Assembly: GCF_022647665.1 (NCBI RefSeq)
Contig: NZ_CP071872.1
Coordinates: 1,302,001 to 1,366,000 of the forward strand
Direction of reading: 5' to 3'
DNA from: Streptomyces formicae
Lineage (GTDB): Bacteria > Actinomycetota > Actinomycetes > Streptomycetales > Streptomycetaceae
DNA: 64,000 nt
The notes under the pieces were generated by a model that worked only from the letters and a program-made list of their open reading frames with translations, ran no database searches and was not told where the DNA came from. Below, in pieces: positions 1 through 10,213 of the stretch. The position numbers and the translations under genes are program-made. How positions within the stretch are numbered: the first letter of the stretch is position 1; each line of letters opens with the position of its first letter.

Positions 1-372
1 ATCGCCAAGATCTACTGGAACCGGGTGCCGCGCTCGGTCGCCGAGGAGGGCTTCGCACGCCTGCGGGCCACGGCGGCCGAATCCGGGACGGCCGTGGCAT
101 TCCCCGGCATCGCGGAAGTCGGCGACATTCCCGGCGTCGTGGACGACGCGCAGATCACCGCCGGGATCGACGGCACCGCGTACGCCGGCCGGAAGGCGGC
201 GGCGATGCGCGCCCACGCCACCCAGATCGCGGTCGACGGCCCCTTCTTCGCGCTGTCGAACGATCTCGGCCAGCCCCTGTTCACCAGCGAGTACTACCAG
301 TTGGTCCGTGGCGAATCCGGCGCACCGGCCGGTGAGCGTGAGAGCGACCTGTTCGAGGGAGTGGCGTCATGA
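1..372 (+). CDS. mshB: MshB, N-acetyl-GlcN-inositol deacetylase (C-terminal part)
   Basis: This is the C-terminal end of a gene entering the window in frame from position 1 and ending at TGA 370-372. The translated tail carries KIYW near the start and MRAHATQ followed by GPFFALSN and EYYQLVRG, which is the C-terminal signature of the zinc-dependent MshB/LmbE-type deacetylase. MshB makes GlcN-Ins for mycothiol, the actinobacterial low-molecular-weight thiol. The catalytic N-terminal half (AHPDD region) lies outside the window. The next gene starts inside its stop codon (ATGA), implying translational coupling. The partner gene, DUF6113-like, follows mshB in the same way in other actinobacteria as I recall. 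Confidence 0.9.
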   Translation: MAKIYWNRVPRSVAEEGFARLRATAAESGTAVAFPGIAEVGDIPGVVDDAQITAGIDGTAYAGRKAAAMRAHATQIAVDGPFFALSNDLGQPLFTSEYYQLVRGESGAPAGERESDLFEGVAS

Positions 373-770
373 CCGAGCCCGGAGCGTGGCTGACCAGTGC
401 CCCGAAGCCCGGACGGATCGCCGGATACCTGGGCCTCGCCGTCCTCGGCTTCGTGGTCGGGACCGCCGGGTCGCTGGTCCAAACCGCCTGGTTCCCGGGC
501 GGGTTGCTGCTGGCGCTGCTCGGTACCGCGGGGGCCTTCTACGGCGGACTGCGCGCCACCGGCACCCAGCTGGGCGTGCTCGCGCCCGCGGCCGGCTGGA
601 TCGTGGCGGTGCTGCTGCTGAGCGCGGGACGCCCGGAGGGCGACGGCCTCTTCGCGGGCGGTCTCGGCGAGATCGTCTTCCTGCTGGGCGGAATGGCCGT
701 GGCTGTGATCTGTGCCACCATGACGCGGTTGCCGCAACCGGGCGGCCCCGGAGGCCGACTTGGCACGTGA
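369..770 (+). CDS. Small four-helix membrane protein (DUF6113-like)
   Basis: The 133-residue product has four hydrophobic segments (about residues 18-34, 42-60, 68-88 and 98-116) with very short loops, so it is an integral membrane protein with almost no soluble domain. The ATG start overlaps the mshB stop by four bases (ATGA), so the two genes are probably translated together. A membrane protein in this position next to mshB is conserved in actinobacteria (Rv1171-like), and I assign it to the DUF6113-type family from memory. No catalytic motif is visible, and a role with mycothiol is only suggested by position. The C-terminus ends in a Pro/Gly tail. Confidence 0.8.
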   Translation: MTEPGAWLTSAPKPGRIAGYLGLAVLGFVVGTAGSLVQTAWFPGGLLLALLGTAGAFYGGLRATGTQLGVLAPAAGWIVAVLLLSAGRPEGDGLFAGGLGEIVFLLGGMAVAVICATMTRLPQPGGPGGRLGT

Positions 771-942
771 CGTGTCCCGTCTCAGGCCGAAATGACCACG
801 CGCCCCTGGGTGGGTGCGGAACCCCGCTTCCCGCAGTCGCCGGGTGCGGACCGGCGGCGGCCAGTATGGTGGTGCGCGCCGCCGAGCCGCCCGCAGTGGT
901 ACCAGAAAGAACGGGCGGTGGAGCCAATCGGGAGAACCTGCT

Positions 943-3123
943 TTGAGTCGTGAAACTGACAGTTCGTCCTCCGGCCCGCAGGGCCGGGGTGGAGCCGCGT
1001 ACCCCTCGGGGACACCGCCGTACGGATCCCGCCAGTATCCGTCGCTGCACCCCACGCAGGACGCTCCGGACGAGAGAGCCGAGCCTGCGGCCGCTCCGCA
1101 GCCGGACGAGCCCAGGACCGAGACCACGCTGACCACGCGCATCCGGATCAACATTCCGGGCTCGCGGCCGATTCCTCCGGTCGTCATGCGTACGCCGATG
1201 AGCGACATCGACGCGCGCAAGAACGCGGGCGGCCCGAACGGTGCGACTGGCACCGGCACCGGCACCGGCACCGGCACCGGCACCGGCGGCGCGAAGGGCG
1301 GCGAGGGCGAGCGGGTGGCGGAGCGCACCGGCGGTATGCCGCGGCCCGCAGGAGTCACGGACGCACCGGCCGCGCAGGGTGGCGGCGGCCGACGAGCGGA
1401 GGCCCCGCCGGCCGCGGCGGAGAAGCCGGCCGAGGAGAAGACCAGCGACTGGTTCGCGCCGCGCAAGGCGCCGAGCCCGGCGCCGGCCGCGCCGCCCGCT
1501 CCCTCGGCGCCGTCCGCTCCCGTCCCGGGGCCGGCGGCTGCCCCCGACGGGCCGAAGCCGCACGCCGGTCCGGGCGGATCCGGTGGTCCGGGTGCACCCG
1601 GCGGTCCCGGCGGTCCGCGCCCCGGTGGCTCGCTGAGCGACCTCGCGGCCCATGCGGACGCGCCGGGCGCCGGCCGTGGCACGCCACCGTTCGGCCTGCG
1701 CCCGCCCGGCGCCCAGGGCCGTCCGGGTCCCGTCGGCCCCACGACGGGTCCGGCCACCGGCAGTTCGCCGTTCGCCCCCGGAGCCGGTGGCGGTGCGCCG
1801 CAGATGAGCGACGACACGGCCGTGCTGACCCCGCAGAAGCCCGCGACGGGTCCCGGCGCGGGCATGGGCCCGGGACCGGGTCCGGGACCGGGTCCGGGTC
1901 CGGTGGCCCCCGGCGGCAACGTCTCGGGTGACACTCTCACGAGCGGCATCCCGGTGGTCCCGTCCTCGGACCACCGTTCGCCGTTCGCACCCCCGGTACC
2001 GGGCCAGACCGGCCCGGAGGCGGACCCCTGGTCGTCCTCCGGCCCCGGCGACTTCTCGGCGCCGGACTTCCCCGGCCCGGTCACCCCGGCGCACGTCGCG
2101 CCCGGCCCGTCGCCGTCACCTTCCCCGGCCGCGCCGGGGCCCGGGGCCTCGTCGTCCTCCCGCTCCGCCGCCAAGAAGGGCCGCTCCAAGCTGGTCCTCG
2201 CCGGCGCGGGCGTGTTCGGCCTGCTCGTCGTCGCGTACGGCGCGGGCCTGCTGCTGAACCACTCCGAGGTCCCCAAGGGCACCACGGTCCTCGGTGTCGA
2301 CATCGGCGGCGGCACGAAGGAGGACGCGGTCGCCAAGCTCGAATCGGCACTCGGCGAGCGGACCTCCGCCCCCCTCCAGCTCACGGTGGGCGGCGAGAAG
2401 GCCCAGCTGGCCCCGGACAAGGCGGGCCTCACCCTGGACAGCCAGGCCACCGTCCGCGACGCCGCCGGCAGCGACTACAACCCCATCTCGGTCATCGGCA
2501 CCCTCTTCGGCGGCGAGCGGGAGGCCCAGCCGGTCATCCCGGTCGACGAGGAGAAGCTCCAGGTCGCCCTCGCCGACCTGGCGGGCACCTCCGGCACGGC
2601 CACCGAGGGCACGATCCGGTTCGAGCCCAACAAGGCCATCGCCGTACCGGGCAAGGCCGGCAAGTCCCTGGACATCGGTCAGTCGATGATCTCGGTCAGG
2701 GACGCGTACCGCGCCCAGGTCGAGACCGGCACGTCGAACGAGGTCGAGCTGCCGGTCGGCACCCGCGAGCCCACGATCACCAAGGCCGAACTGGACCGGG
2801 CGATGAAGGAGTTCGCCGAGCCCGCGATGTCCGACCTCGTCACGATCAAGGCGGGCGGCAAGGAGATCAAGTTCGGACCGGCGCGCTCGCTCCCGCAGAT
2901 CCTGTCCATGAAGGCGGTCGACGGCCGGCTCGTCGAGGTCTACAACAAGCAGGCCATCGACGAGCTGCTGGACGGCGTCTTCGACGGGATCACGATCACC
3001 AAGGGCGACGGCAAGGAGTACCCGCTGTCGGCCGACGACGTCGCTTCCGCGATGCAGAAGGCGCTCCTCGGCAAGACCCCGGCCGAGCGCACCCAGACGA
3101 TCGAACTCAACCCTCAGGGCTGA
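943..3123 (+). CDS. Membrane-anchored PG_binding_4 (VanW-type) protein with long disordered N-terminus
   Basis: I place the start at TTG 943, eight bases after GGGAG at 930-934. The open frame extends further upstream, but without ribosome-binding signals. The 726-residue product has three parts. Residues 1 to about 410 are Pro/Gly/Ala-rich and presumably disordered in the cytoplasm, including a run of Gly-Thr pairs encoded by a hexanucleotide repeat near 1252-1287. One transmembrane helix follows (about 416-438, SKLVLAGAGVFGLLVVAYGA). The extracellular part has two repeated alpha/beta modules of the peptidoglycan-binding PG_binding_4 kind found in VanW/L,D-transpeptidase proteins. No catalytic Cys of an L,D-transpeptidase is present, so a wall-binding or scaffold role is inferred. 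A perfect hairpin terminator follows. Confidence 0.75.
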   Translation: MSRETDSSSSGPQGRGGAAYPSGTPPYGSRQYPSLHPTQDAPDERAEPAAAPQPDEPRTETTLTTRIRINIPGSRPIPPVVMRTPMSDIDARKNAGGPNGATGTGTGTGTGTGTGGAKGGEGERVAERTGGMPRPAGVTDAPAAQGGGGRRAEAPPAAAEKPAEEKTSDWFAPRKAPSPAPAAPPAPSAPSAPVPGPAAAPDGPKPHAGPGGSGGPGAPGGPGGPRPGGSLSDLAAHADAPGAGRGTPPFGLRPPGAQGRPGPVGPTTGPATGSSPFAPGAGGGAPQMSDDTAVLTPQKPATGPGAGMGPGPGPGPGPGPVAPGGNVSGDTLTSGIPVVPSSDHRSPFAPPVPGQTGPEADPWSSSGPGDFSAPDFPGPVTPAHVAPGPSPSPSPAAPGPGASSSSRSAAKKGRSKLVLAGAGVFGLLVVAYGAGLLLNHSEVPKGTTVLGVDIGGGTKEDAVAKLESALGERTSAPLQLTVGGEKAQLAPDKAGLTLDSQATVRDAAGSDYNPISVIGTLFGGEREAQPVIPVDEEKLQVALADLAGTSGTATEGTIRFEPNKAIAVPGKAGKSLDIGQSMISVRDAYRAQVETGTSNEVELPVGTREPTITKAELDRAMKEFAEPAMSDLVTIKAGGKEIKFGPARSLPQILSMKAVDGRLVEVYNKQAIDELLDGVFDGITITKGDGKEYPLSADDVASAMQKALLGKTPAERTQTIELNPQG

Positions 3124-3136
3124 CACCGGCCGACCT

Positions 3137-3173
3137 GGAGCCCCCCGCCCGAACCGATCGGGCGGGGGGCTCC
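3137..3173. terminator. Convergent hairpin terminator
   Basis: There is a perfect 16-bp GC-rich stem (3137-3152 with 3158-3173) and a 5-base loop. It lies 14 bases past the stop of the PG_binding_4 gene and faces the convergent gene ending at 3304. It has no T-tract, as is usual in Streptomyces. Confidence 0.8.
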
Positions 3174-3303
3174 TGTCACTCGCGGAGGAGCACGAGAACG
3201 TGGATCAGCGCCACCCGCCGTTCGAACCAAGACTCGGGGCACCTGGGGAGCGACACGGAACGCGGCCATGTGCTCGCGGCGTTGGACCGCTTTGCCGGCG
3301 GCG

Positions 3304-4146
3304 TCAGTTCAGCATCGAACGCGCCGCGTGGGCCCGGCGTCTGATCGTCGCGGCCGTCGTGGGCTCCACCGCCGAGAGGATGTCGGCGTACGCGTCCATC
3401 TCCGCCGCCCCCGCGAGGAAGTCGCCGCGCTGGACCAGGAGCTGGGCGCGCTCGAAGCGGAGGCGGGCGGGGTGGGAGGGGAGGAGGAGGGAGAGGTCGA
3501 TCGCCCACAGGGCGACGTCCGTGCGCTCCGGGCGCGCGGCGGACCAGGCGCGGATGTTGTTGAGGATGCGCAGGACGATCTGCAGCGGGGTTGTCGGGGC
3601 CAGCATCGAGGGGTCGAGGGGCTCGCCCGTCGTGCCCACCACGAGGAGCTCGGCGTCCGCGCCCGTCAGCAGGCGGCCGCCCGCGAAGGGGTCGGCCAGC
3701 ACCGGGCGCGCGGGGTCGCCGAAGCCGACGACGAAGTGGCCGGGGAGGGCGATGCCGTAGACCGGTGCACCGGCCCGGCGGGCGACCTCCAGCCAGACGA
3801 CCGAGAGCAGGATGGGCAGCCCGCGGCGACGCCGGAGCACCTCGTGGAGCAGGGACGACTCCAGGCGCTGGTAGCAGCCGGGCGTGCCGTGGAAGCCGCA
3901 GCGCTCGCCGAGGAGCGCGGCCAGGGCCGCGACCCACGACTCCGGCTCCCCGGCGGCGTACGGCAGCAGCCCCGCCAGCCGGTCCAGTTCGATCTGGGCG
4001 GCGTCGAGGCCCGCCTCGTCCAGTGCCGGGTCCGCCTCCGCACCCACCAGCAGGCACAGCGTCGCGAGGTCGGGCCGCTCGGAGCGGGCCTCCTCGGCGA
4101 ACCGGCGCCGCCACCGAGTGGCCTCCGGGTGGTGTGGGGGGTGCAT
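3304..4146 (-). CDS. SirB1-family transglutaminase-like protein
   Basis: The start is ATG at 4146; the reading frame is open further upstream but overlaps the neighbouring acetyltransferase. The 280-residue protein matches the Transglut_core2 (SirB1) pattern. A central GFHGTPGCYQRLESSLLHEVLRRRRGLPI segment contains Cys, and a later GIALPGHFVVGF segment supplies His. A C-terminal helical repeat resembles TPR (LRFERAQLLVQRGDF...). The family has a papain/transglutaminase fold, but its substrate is not established. It sits 32 bases downstream of the acetyltransferase on the same strand and probably shares its transcript. Its end converges on the terminator at 3137-3173. Confidence 0.8.
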   Translation of the reverse strand: MHPPHHPEATRWRRRFAEEARSERPDLATLCLLVGAEADPALDEAGLDAAQIELDRLAGLLPYAAGEPESWVAALAALLGERCGFHGTPGCYQRLESSLLHEVLRRRRGLPILLSVVWLEVARRAGAPVYGIALPGHFVVGFGDPARPVLADPFAGGRLLTGADAELLVVGTTGEPLDPSMLAPTTPLQIVLRILNNIRAWSAARPERTDVALWAIDLSLLLPSHPARLRFERAQLLVQRGDFLAGAAEMDAYADILSAVEPTTAATIRRRAHAARSMLN

Positions 4147-4178
4147 ATGCGTCTCGTACCCGCTCAGGAAGATCGGGA

Positions 4179-5228
4179 TTATCGGAGGGGGTGCCGGAAA
4201 TGGTGGTAGTGGTGATGGACCGCGAACCCCATCCCCTCGTACAGCGCCCGCGCCCCGTCGTTGTCCGACTCGACCTGGAGCCAGGCGGCCGAGGCCCCCT
4301 CGTCCAGGGCGCGGCGCGCCAGCGCCGTCATCACGGTCGTCGCCAGGCCCTGTCTGCGGTACGCGGGATCCACCTCCACCGCCATGAAGCCCGCCCAGCG
4401 GCCGTCCACCACACACCGGCCGATCGCCGCGGGGACCTCCGATGCGCCGGGCACGGTCGCGAACCACACGGACGGGCCGCTGGACAGGACCTGCACCACA
4501 TGGGGGCCCGGCACAGCGGACCGCTGATAGCGCCGTAGCCACGCCTCGTCGACCGACCGTCCCAGCCGCACCCGCTCCACGTCTGCGTCCAGGTCACCGA
4601 CCGGCGCGAGCGCGCCGATGCGCAGCTCCGCCGACACCTCCCGTTCCCAGCCGTGCCGCTCCAGCTCCGCGCAGAGCGCCTCCTGCGTGTCCTCCGCCCC
4701 CGTCGCCGTCTGGACGTACGCCGGAAGCTCGCGCTTCGCGTACCACTCCCGGACCCGGGTCAGGGCCGCGTCCAGCGGCAGTCCGGGATCTCCGAGCGGC
4801 AGCACCGAGTTCGCCCGTCGTGTGAACCCGGACGACGCCCGCAGCAGCCAGTCTCCGAGCGGCTCGCTCTCCACCGGCTGCCAGGCCCGGGCCGACACCC
4901 GCGCCAGCTCCTCGTAGGAGGCCGCGGGACCGCGTCTGCGGGCGGGCGCCATCCAAGAGGGGCGCGAAGCTCCGTGAGGGGCGGCGGTCGGGCGACGGGC
5001 GGGAACGACCTTGCCCGCGACCAGCGACGATTCCAGGATGCGGACGGTTTCCCCGGTCCTTCGTGTGATCAGCAGCACAGCGTTGTCCCAGGATGTGAGA
5101 ACCCCGACCGTGTCCGTGAACGTTTCCGACCCGCCCCCGGGTTCGGCGCGTCGGCGTACCGAAACACGTTTTCCCACGTCAGACGGGGTGATTCGGACCT
5201 CCAGTTGTCCGCCCGCAGTGAATTCCAC
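4179..5228 (-). CDS. GNAT-family N-acetyltransferase with N-terminal SH3-like domain
   Basis: A GTG start at 5228 follows a strong GGAGGGGAGGA ribosome-binding site. The C-terminal GNAT fold is clear in the 349-residue product: beta-strand GFMAVEVDPAYRR, acetyl-CoA loop RRQGLATTVMTALARRA, and WLQVESDNDGARALYEGMGF. Residues 1-75 form a small beta-rich domain (VRITPSDVGKRVSVRRR...TDTVGVLTSWDNAVLLITRRTGETVRI) that looks like a compact barrel and is typical of the actinobacterial version of this protein. The substrate is unknown. It diverges from fdxA, so the 5229-5367 gap holds both promoters. Confidence 0.85.
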   Translation of the reverse strand: MEFTAGGQLEVRITPSDVGKRVSVRRRAEPGGGSETFTDTVGVLTSWDNAVLLITRRTGETVRILESSLVAGKVVPARRPTAAPHGASRPSWMAPARRRGPAASYEELARVSARAWQPVESEPLGDWLLRASSGFTRRANSVLPLGDPGLPLDAALTRVREWYAKRELPAYVQTATGAEDTQEALCAELERHGWEREVSAELRIGALAPVGDLDADVERVRLGRSVDEAWLRRYQRSAVPGPHVVQVLSSGPSVWFATVPGASEVPAAIGRCVVDGRWAGFMAVEVDPAYRRQGLATTVMTALARRALDEGASAAWLQVESDNDGARALYEGMGFAVHHHYHHFRHPLR

Positions 5229-5367
5229 AGCTCAGTCCTCCCCTCCTGTTCGGATCATCCCCAGGAACGGAGATACTAGGTGCGGGCATCGACGACGCCG
5301 CGCTCCCGCGCAGCCCCGCGGCGAGCCGCAGACCGGACGCCGCGCCCTACCGAGGAGGAACGACAGC

Positions 5368-5688
5368 GTGACCTACGTCATCGCGCAGCCTTGTGTCGAC
5401 GTCAAGGACAAGGCGTGCATCGAGGAGTGCCCCGTCGACTGCATCTACGAGGGCCAGCGGTCCTTGTACATCCACCCGGACGAGTGCGTCGACTGTGGTG
5501 CTTGTGAGCCGGTCTGCCCGGTCGAGGCGATCTTCTACGAGGACGACACTCCTGAGGAGTGGAAGGACTACTACAAGGCGAACGTCGAGTTCTTCGACGA
5601 GCTCGGTTCGCCCGGTGGCGCCTCCAAGCTGGGCCTGATCGAGCGCGACCACCCCTTCGTCGCCGCTCTGCCGCCGCAGAACGGCTGA
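5368..5688 (+). CDS. fdxA: Seven-iron ferredoxin FdxA
   Basis: A GTG start at 5368 lies just after GAGGAGG. The 106-residue protein has the cysteine pattern of the Azotobacter FdI / mycobacterial FdxC class. Cys9, Cys17 and Cys50 would bind the [3Fe-4S] cluster, Cys21, Cys40, Cys43 and Cys46 the [4Fe-4S] cluster, and Cys25 is the extra conserved cysteine. Such ferredoxins are cytoplasmic electron carriers for P450s and other oxidoreductases. It is followed by dapC in the same orientation, the same pair as Rv1177-Rv1178 in M. tuberculosis. The 124-base gap suggests co-transcription is possible but not tight. Confidence 0.95.
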   Translation: MTYVIAQPCVDVKDKACIEECPVDCIYEGQRSLYIHPDECVDCGACEPVCPVEAIFYEDDTPEEWKDYYKANVEFFDELGSPGGASKLGLIERDHPFVAALPPQNG

Positions 5689-5812
5689 TCGCGCGACCTC
5701 GGTCCCGTACGGTACGTCCGCCGTGCGGGGCCGTGGCGTTTTCGGCCGGGTGTCCCGGCCGTCGCGTTTCGGCCGTGGCGTTTCGTACGTACGAGAAAGT
5801 GAGCCCCCGCCC

Positions 5813-6931
5813 GTGAGTGCAGTCTCTTCGCGCCTCCCCGTCTTCCCGTGGGACAAGCTGGAGCCGTACAAGGCGACCGCAGCCGCCCACCCGGACGGCA
5901 TCGTGGACCTCTCCGTCGGCACCCCCGTCGACCCGGTCCCGGCCCTGATCCAGCAGGCCCTCGTCGCGGCCGCGGACTCACCGGGCTATCCGACGGTGTG
6001 GGGGACCGCAACGCTGCGTGACGCGATCGTCGGCTGGTGCGAGCGCCGGCTCGGTGCGGTGTCCTTCGCGCACACGAACGTGCTGCCGGTGGTGGGGTCC
6101 AAGGAGCTCGTTGCCTGGCTGCCGACCCAGCTGGGGCTGGGGACCGGCGACAAGGTCGCCTATCCGCGGCTGGCGTATCCCACCTACGAGGTCGGCGCCC
6201 GGCTGTGCGGGGCGACGCCGGTCACGTACGACACCGAGACATTTGCCGCTGACGCCGCGGGTGCCGAGCTCGACCCCTCCGGGCTGAAGCTGCTCTGGCT
6301 GAACTCCCCGTCGAACCCGACCGGCCGGGTCCTCGGCAAGGACGAGCTGACCCGGATCGTGGCCTGGGCGCGCGAGCACGGTGTGCTGGTGTTCAGCGAC
6401 GAGTGCTACCTGGAGCTGGGCTGGGAGGCCGAGCCCGTCTCCGTCCTGCACCCGGACGTCTGCGGTGGCACGTACGAGGGCATCGTGTCCGTCCATTCGC
6501 TCTCCAAGCGCTCGAACCTGGCGGGCTACCGCGCCGCGTTCATCGCGGGCGACGCGGCCGTGCTGGGCGAGCTGCTCCGGATCCGTAAGCACGGCGGCAT
6601 GATGACGCCCGCACCGGTGCAGGCGGCGACGGTCGCGGCGCTCGGCGACGACGTGCATGTGGCGGAGCAGCGGGCGCGGTACGCGGCGCGGCGGGACGTG
6701 CTCCGCGCGGCGCTGCTGAAGCACGGCTTCCGGATCGAGCACAGCGAGGCGAGCCTCTATCTGTGGGCGACCCGCGACGAGCCCTGCTGGGAGACGGTCG
6801 GACACCTGGCGGAGCTGGGCGTTCTCGTGGCCCCCGGGGACTTCTACGGGGCGGCCGGCGAGCGGTTCGTGCGGGTGGCCTTCACGGCGACGGACGAGCG
6901 CGTGGAGGCGGCGGTGAAGCGCCTCGGCTGA
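5813..6931 (+). CDS. dapC: N-succinyldiaminopimelate aminotransferase DapC
   Basis: The product is a 372-residue PLP-dependent class I/II aminotransferase. Its features are LDLSVGTPVDPVP-type N-terminus, GYPTVWGTATLRDAI, WLNSPSNPTGRVL, FSDECYLELGW and the Schiff-base lysine in SLSKRSNLAGYR at about residue 232. The GTG at 5813 is preferred because the protein family begins shortly before LPVFPWDKLEPYK; the Shine-Dalgarno match is weak. DapC transfers the amino group from glutamate to the keto intermediate in the succinylase branch of lysine and meso-DAP synthesis. It works in the same pathway as dapE further right. Transcription ends at the long hairpin 6994-7039. Confidence 0.92.
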   Translation: MSAVSSRLPVFPWDKLEPYKATAAAHPDGIVDLSVGTPVDPVPALIQQALVAAADSPGYPTVWGTATLRDAIVGWCERRLGAVSFAHTNVLPVVGSKELVAWLPTQLGLGTGDKVAYPRLAYPTYEVGARLCGATPVTYDTETFAADAAGAELDPSGLKLLWLNSPSNPTGRVLGKDELTRIVAWAREHGVLVFSDECYLELGWEAEPVSVLHPDVCGGTYEGIVSVHSLSKRSNLAGYRAAFIAGDAAVLGELLRIRKHGGMMTPAPVQAATVAALGDDVHVAEQRARYAARRDVLRAALLKHGFRIEHSEASLYLWATRDEPCWETVGHLAELGVLVAPGDFYGAAGERFVRVAFTATDERVEAAVKRLG

Positions 6932-6993
6932 GGCCGTCCGTGGGGTACCCGCGGGGCAGCCGTGGCAGGGGTGCAGCAGGTCGTAGCAGGTCG

Positions 6994-7039
6994 CATGGAG
7001 GGGCCCTTGGGAGTGCGTACTCCCAAGGGCCCCTCCATG
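6994..7039. terminator. Perfect 21-bp bidirectional terminator
   Basis: Arms 6994-7014 and 7019-7039 are perfectly complementary around a GCGT loop. The hairpin lies between convergent dapC and the secreted protein gene, 28 bases from the latter stop codon. The symmetry allows termination in both directions. Confidence 0.9.
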
Positions 7040-7066
7040 TACCGCTGCCAGCCTCGGGCTACCGGT

Positions 7067-7519
7067 TCACTGGCCGATCATCGTGCCGGCGGGCAGCAGC
7101 GCGCCCGCGTCCGGGATGCCGCCGCCGGTCAGCGACTCGGCCGTCGGCGCGGCGTGCTGGGTCGCCGTCGTGGTGGTGTCGCCCAGCAGAGTGGCGGCGC
7201 TGCCGGCCGCGTCTCCGGCCGTGTCCTGCGCGGCGGGGACGCCGGTCCCGGCCGCCTGGCGGACGGTGTCGCTCGTGGCCGGCAGACCGCCGACGAGCGT
7301 GCCACCCGCCTCGTTCGCCAGGCCGGACGCCTGCTGCGTGGCAGTGTCGGCGGCGTCGCCGACGACGGCGCCGTCGACCTGGGTCAGGCCGCCGCCCAGG
7401 TTCTGGGTGGGCGCAAGGTCCACGGCACTTGCGGAGCCGGCCGCACCGACCACGGGAGCTGCACCGGCTGCGACGAGCAGCGCGGCACGGGCGATCCGGC
7501 GGGTCAGGGGGAGGGACAT
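7067..7519 (-). CDS. Small secreted Ala/Thr/Gly-rich protein of unknown function
   Basis: The ATG at 7519 lies six bases after AAGGAG. The 150-residue product has a clean Sec signal peptide (MSLPLTRRIARAALLVAAGAAPVVGAAGSASA), and the mature part is dominated by Ala, Thr, Gly and Asp with repeated TATQ/AAG/DTA-like turns and no cysteine. I recognise no enzymatic motif. Similar short secreted proteins are common in Streptomyces and are sometimes misnamed ATP-binding proteins. The mature chain looks flexible and could be a cell-surface or hyphal-coat component, which is inference only. It is monocistronic, between a strong terminator and a 409-bp upstream region. Confidence 0.7.
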   Translation of the reverse strand: MSLPLTRRIARAALLVAAGAAPVVGAAGSASAVDLAPTQNLGGGLTQVDGAVVGDAADTATQQASGLANEAGGTLVGGLPATSDTVRQAAGTGVPAAQDTAGDAAGSAATLLGDTTTTATQHAAPTAESLTGGGIPDAGALLPAGTMIGQ

Positions 7520-7928
7520 GATGCTCCTTCGACGAGAGAACGTTGGTGTTGCCTGTCCGGCGGTCGGACGCAGTGACAACCGCCTTTGGGCCCGTGATGG
7601 TTGCGGTGGCCGAAGGTAAAGAGTTGGCAATGCATCGCATTATCTGCTGCGGACAAAAACGGGCGAACATTACGGGGACGGGCAGGGTGCTGAACCGTCA
7701 CTTCCCTTTTGGGCCAGGGGAATTGGCGACTTTCGTCGAACGGGTCCGAACGGGGCGGAGAATCTTCGCCCGGTGAGGGAGCGGGGCCCCCTGATGGGTG
7801 AATCGGTGGGTGCGTGTGCGATACGGAATTTGACGGCGGCCGCGGTGCGGGGCGACCGCGGAACCCGTGGCGCGCCGGGCGGGATCGCCAGTCGAGCGGG
7901 ATTCCCGGACAGGGCCTGACGACAGGCG
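7520..7928. other. 409-bp non-coding region upstream of the secreted protein gene
   Basis: This gap lies between the start of the secreted protein gene (minus strand) and the stop of the next minus-strand gene. The part between about 7600 and 7760 is less GC-rich than its surroundings and probably holds the promoter and regulatory sites of the secreted protein gene. Short open frames here lack Shine-Dalgarno sites and Streptomyces codon bias. I see no convincing riboswitch or RNA gene. Confidence 0.4.
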
Positions 7929-8927
<999 letters not shown>

Positions 8928-9013
8928 GGTGCCACCGTACCGGCACGCGCCCCCACCCCTCCAAGTGCTGGTGGGGGGCGGGGCCGCGCGGCGCGGACGC
9001 TAGGGTCGTGGGC

Positions 9014-10093
9014 ATGTCCGACACCGCGCTCGATCTCACCCTGGGCGGCCCGGCGCTGACCGCCCGGCTCGTCGACCTCCCCTCCGTCAGCGGCAGCGAG
9101 AAGGCCCTCGCCGACGCGATCGAGGAGGCGCTGCGCGCCCTGCCGCACCTCAGGGTCGACCGGCACGGCAACAACGTCGTCGCCCGCACGAGCCTGGGGC
9201 GCGCCGAGCGGGTCGTCCTCGCCGGGCACATCGACACCGTGCCGATCGCCGACAACGTCCCCTCCCGGCTGGACGAGAACGGCATCCTGTGGGGCTGCGG
9301 CACCTCGGACATGAAGTCGGGAGTCGCCGTCCAGCTGAGGATCGCCGCGACCGTCCCGGCGCCCAACCGCGACCTCACCTTCGTCTTCTATGACAACGAA
9401 GAGGTCGCCGCACATCTCAACGGTCTCGGGCATGTGGCCGACGCCCACCCCGACTGGCTGAAGGGCGACTTCGCGGTCCTGCTGGAGCCGTCCGACGGCC
9501 AGGTCGAGGGCGGCTGCCAGGGCACGCTCCGCGTCCATCTCCGTACGACCGGTGAGCGCGCACACTCCGCACGCAGCTGGATGGGTTCCAACGCCATTCA
9601 CGCGGTCGGCCCGATCCTCGCCCGTCTGGCCGCGTACGAGCCGCGCCGCCCGGTGATCGATGGGCTCGAGTACCACGAGGGGCTCAACGCCGTCGGCATC
9701 GAGGGCGGCGTCGCCACGAACGTCATCCCCGACGAGTGCACCGTCGTGGTCAACTACCGCTACGCGCCGGACCGCAGCATGGCGGAGGCGGAGGCCCATG
9801 TCCGCGAGGTCTTCGCGGACTGCGGCGTCGCCGAGTTCATCGTGGACGACCACACGGGCGGGGCGCTGCCCGGGCTGTCGCACCCGGCGGCGGCCGCGTT
9901 CATGGCGGCGGTCGGCGGCACGGCACAGCCGAAGTTCGGCTGGACCGACGTCTCACGGTTCAGCGCGCTCGGGGTCCCCGCCGTGAATTACGGGCCCGGC
10001 GACCCCATCTTCGCCCACAAGCGGGACGAGCACGTCGCCGTCGACAAGATCACGCACTGCGAGCGGCGGCTCCGGGACTGGCTCACCGCGTAA
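9014..10093 (+). CDS. dapE: Succinyl-diaminopimelate desuccinylase DapE
   Basis: The 359-residue product is an M20-family zinc amidohydrolase. Visible metal and catalytic residues are His72 and Asp74 in AGHIDTVP, Asp99 in TSDMKSG, the Glu pair 129/130 in YDNEEV, Glu158 in LLEPSD and the late His in FAHKRDEHV. The insertion domain contains GERAHSARSWMGSNAIH. DapE removes succinate from N-succinyl-LL-DAP, giving LL-DAP for lysine and for the LL-DAP cross-links of Streptomyces peptidoglycan. The start ATG 9014 matches the family start; the Shine-Dalgarno (GGGTCGTGGGC) is weak. Together with dapC it covers two steps of the same branch. Confidence 0.93.
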   Translation: MSDTALDLTLGGPALTARLVDLPSVSGSEKALADAIEEALRALPHLRVDRHGNNVVARTSLGRAERVVLAGHIDTVPIADNVPSRLDENGILWGCGTSDMKSGVAVQLRIAATVPAPNRDLTFVFYDNEEVAAHLNGLGHVADAHPDWLKGDFAVLLEPSDGQVEGGCQGTLRVHLRTTGERAHSARSWMGSNAIHAVGPILARLAAYEPRRPVIDGLEYHEGLNAVGIEGGVATNVIPDECTVVVNYRYAPDRSMAEAEAHVREVFADCGVAEFIVDDHTGGALPGLSHPAAAAFMAAVGGTAQPKFGWTDVSRFSALGVPAVNYGPGDPIFAHKRDEHVAVDKITHCERRLRDWLTA

Positions 10094-10213
10094 GCCGGTC
10101 CCTGAGCCGGCACCGCCTGACCTCTCACTGTCCGACCCCCGGAATTTCGCTCCAGTCCACCTCTGTCGACCTACCCTGACCTGGAACGAGCACCGCACCG
10201 GAGGGAGCAGGTC

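Noticed and set aside
294..2450. Long minus-strand open frame of more than 700 codons
   Set aside because: It is antisense to the Pro/Gly-rich part of the PG_binding_4 gene; GC-rich third positions of the plus gene keep the opposite frame open. It has no domain and no ribosome-binding site.
7543..7776. 77-codon plus-strand frame upstream of the secreted protein gene
   Set aside because: No Shine-Dalgarno, unusual codon choice for this genome, and it lies in the probable promoter region of the divergent gene.
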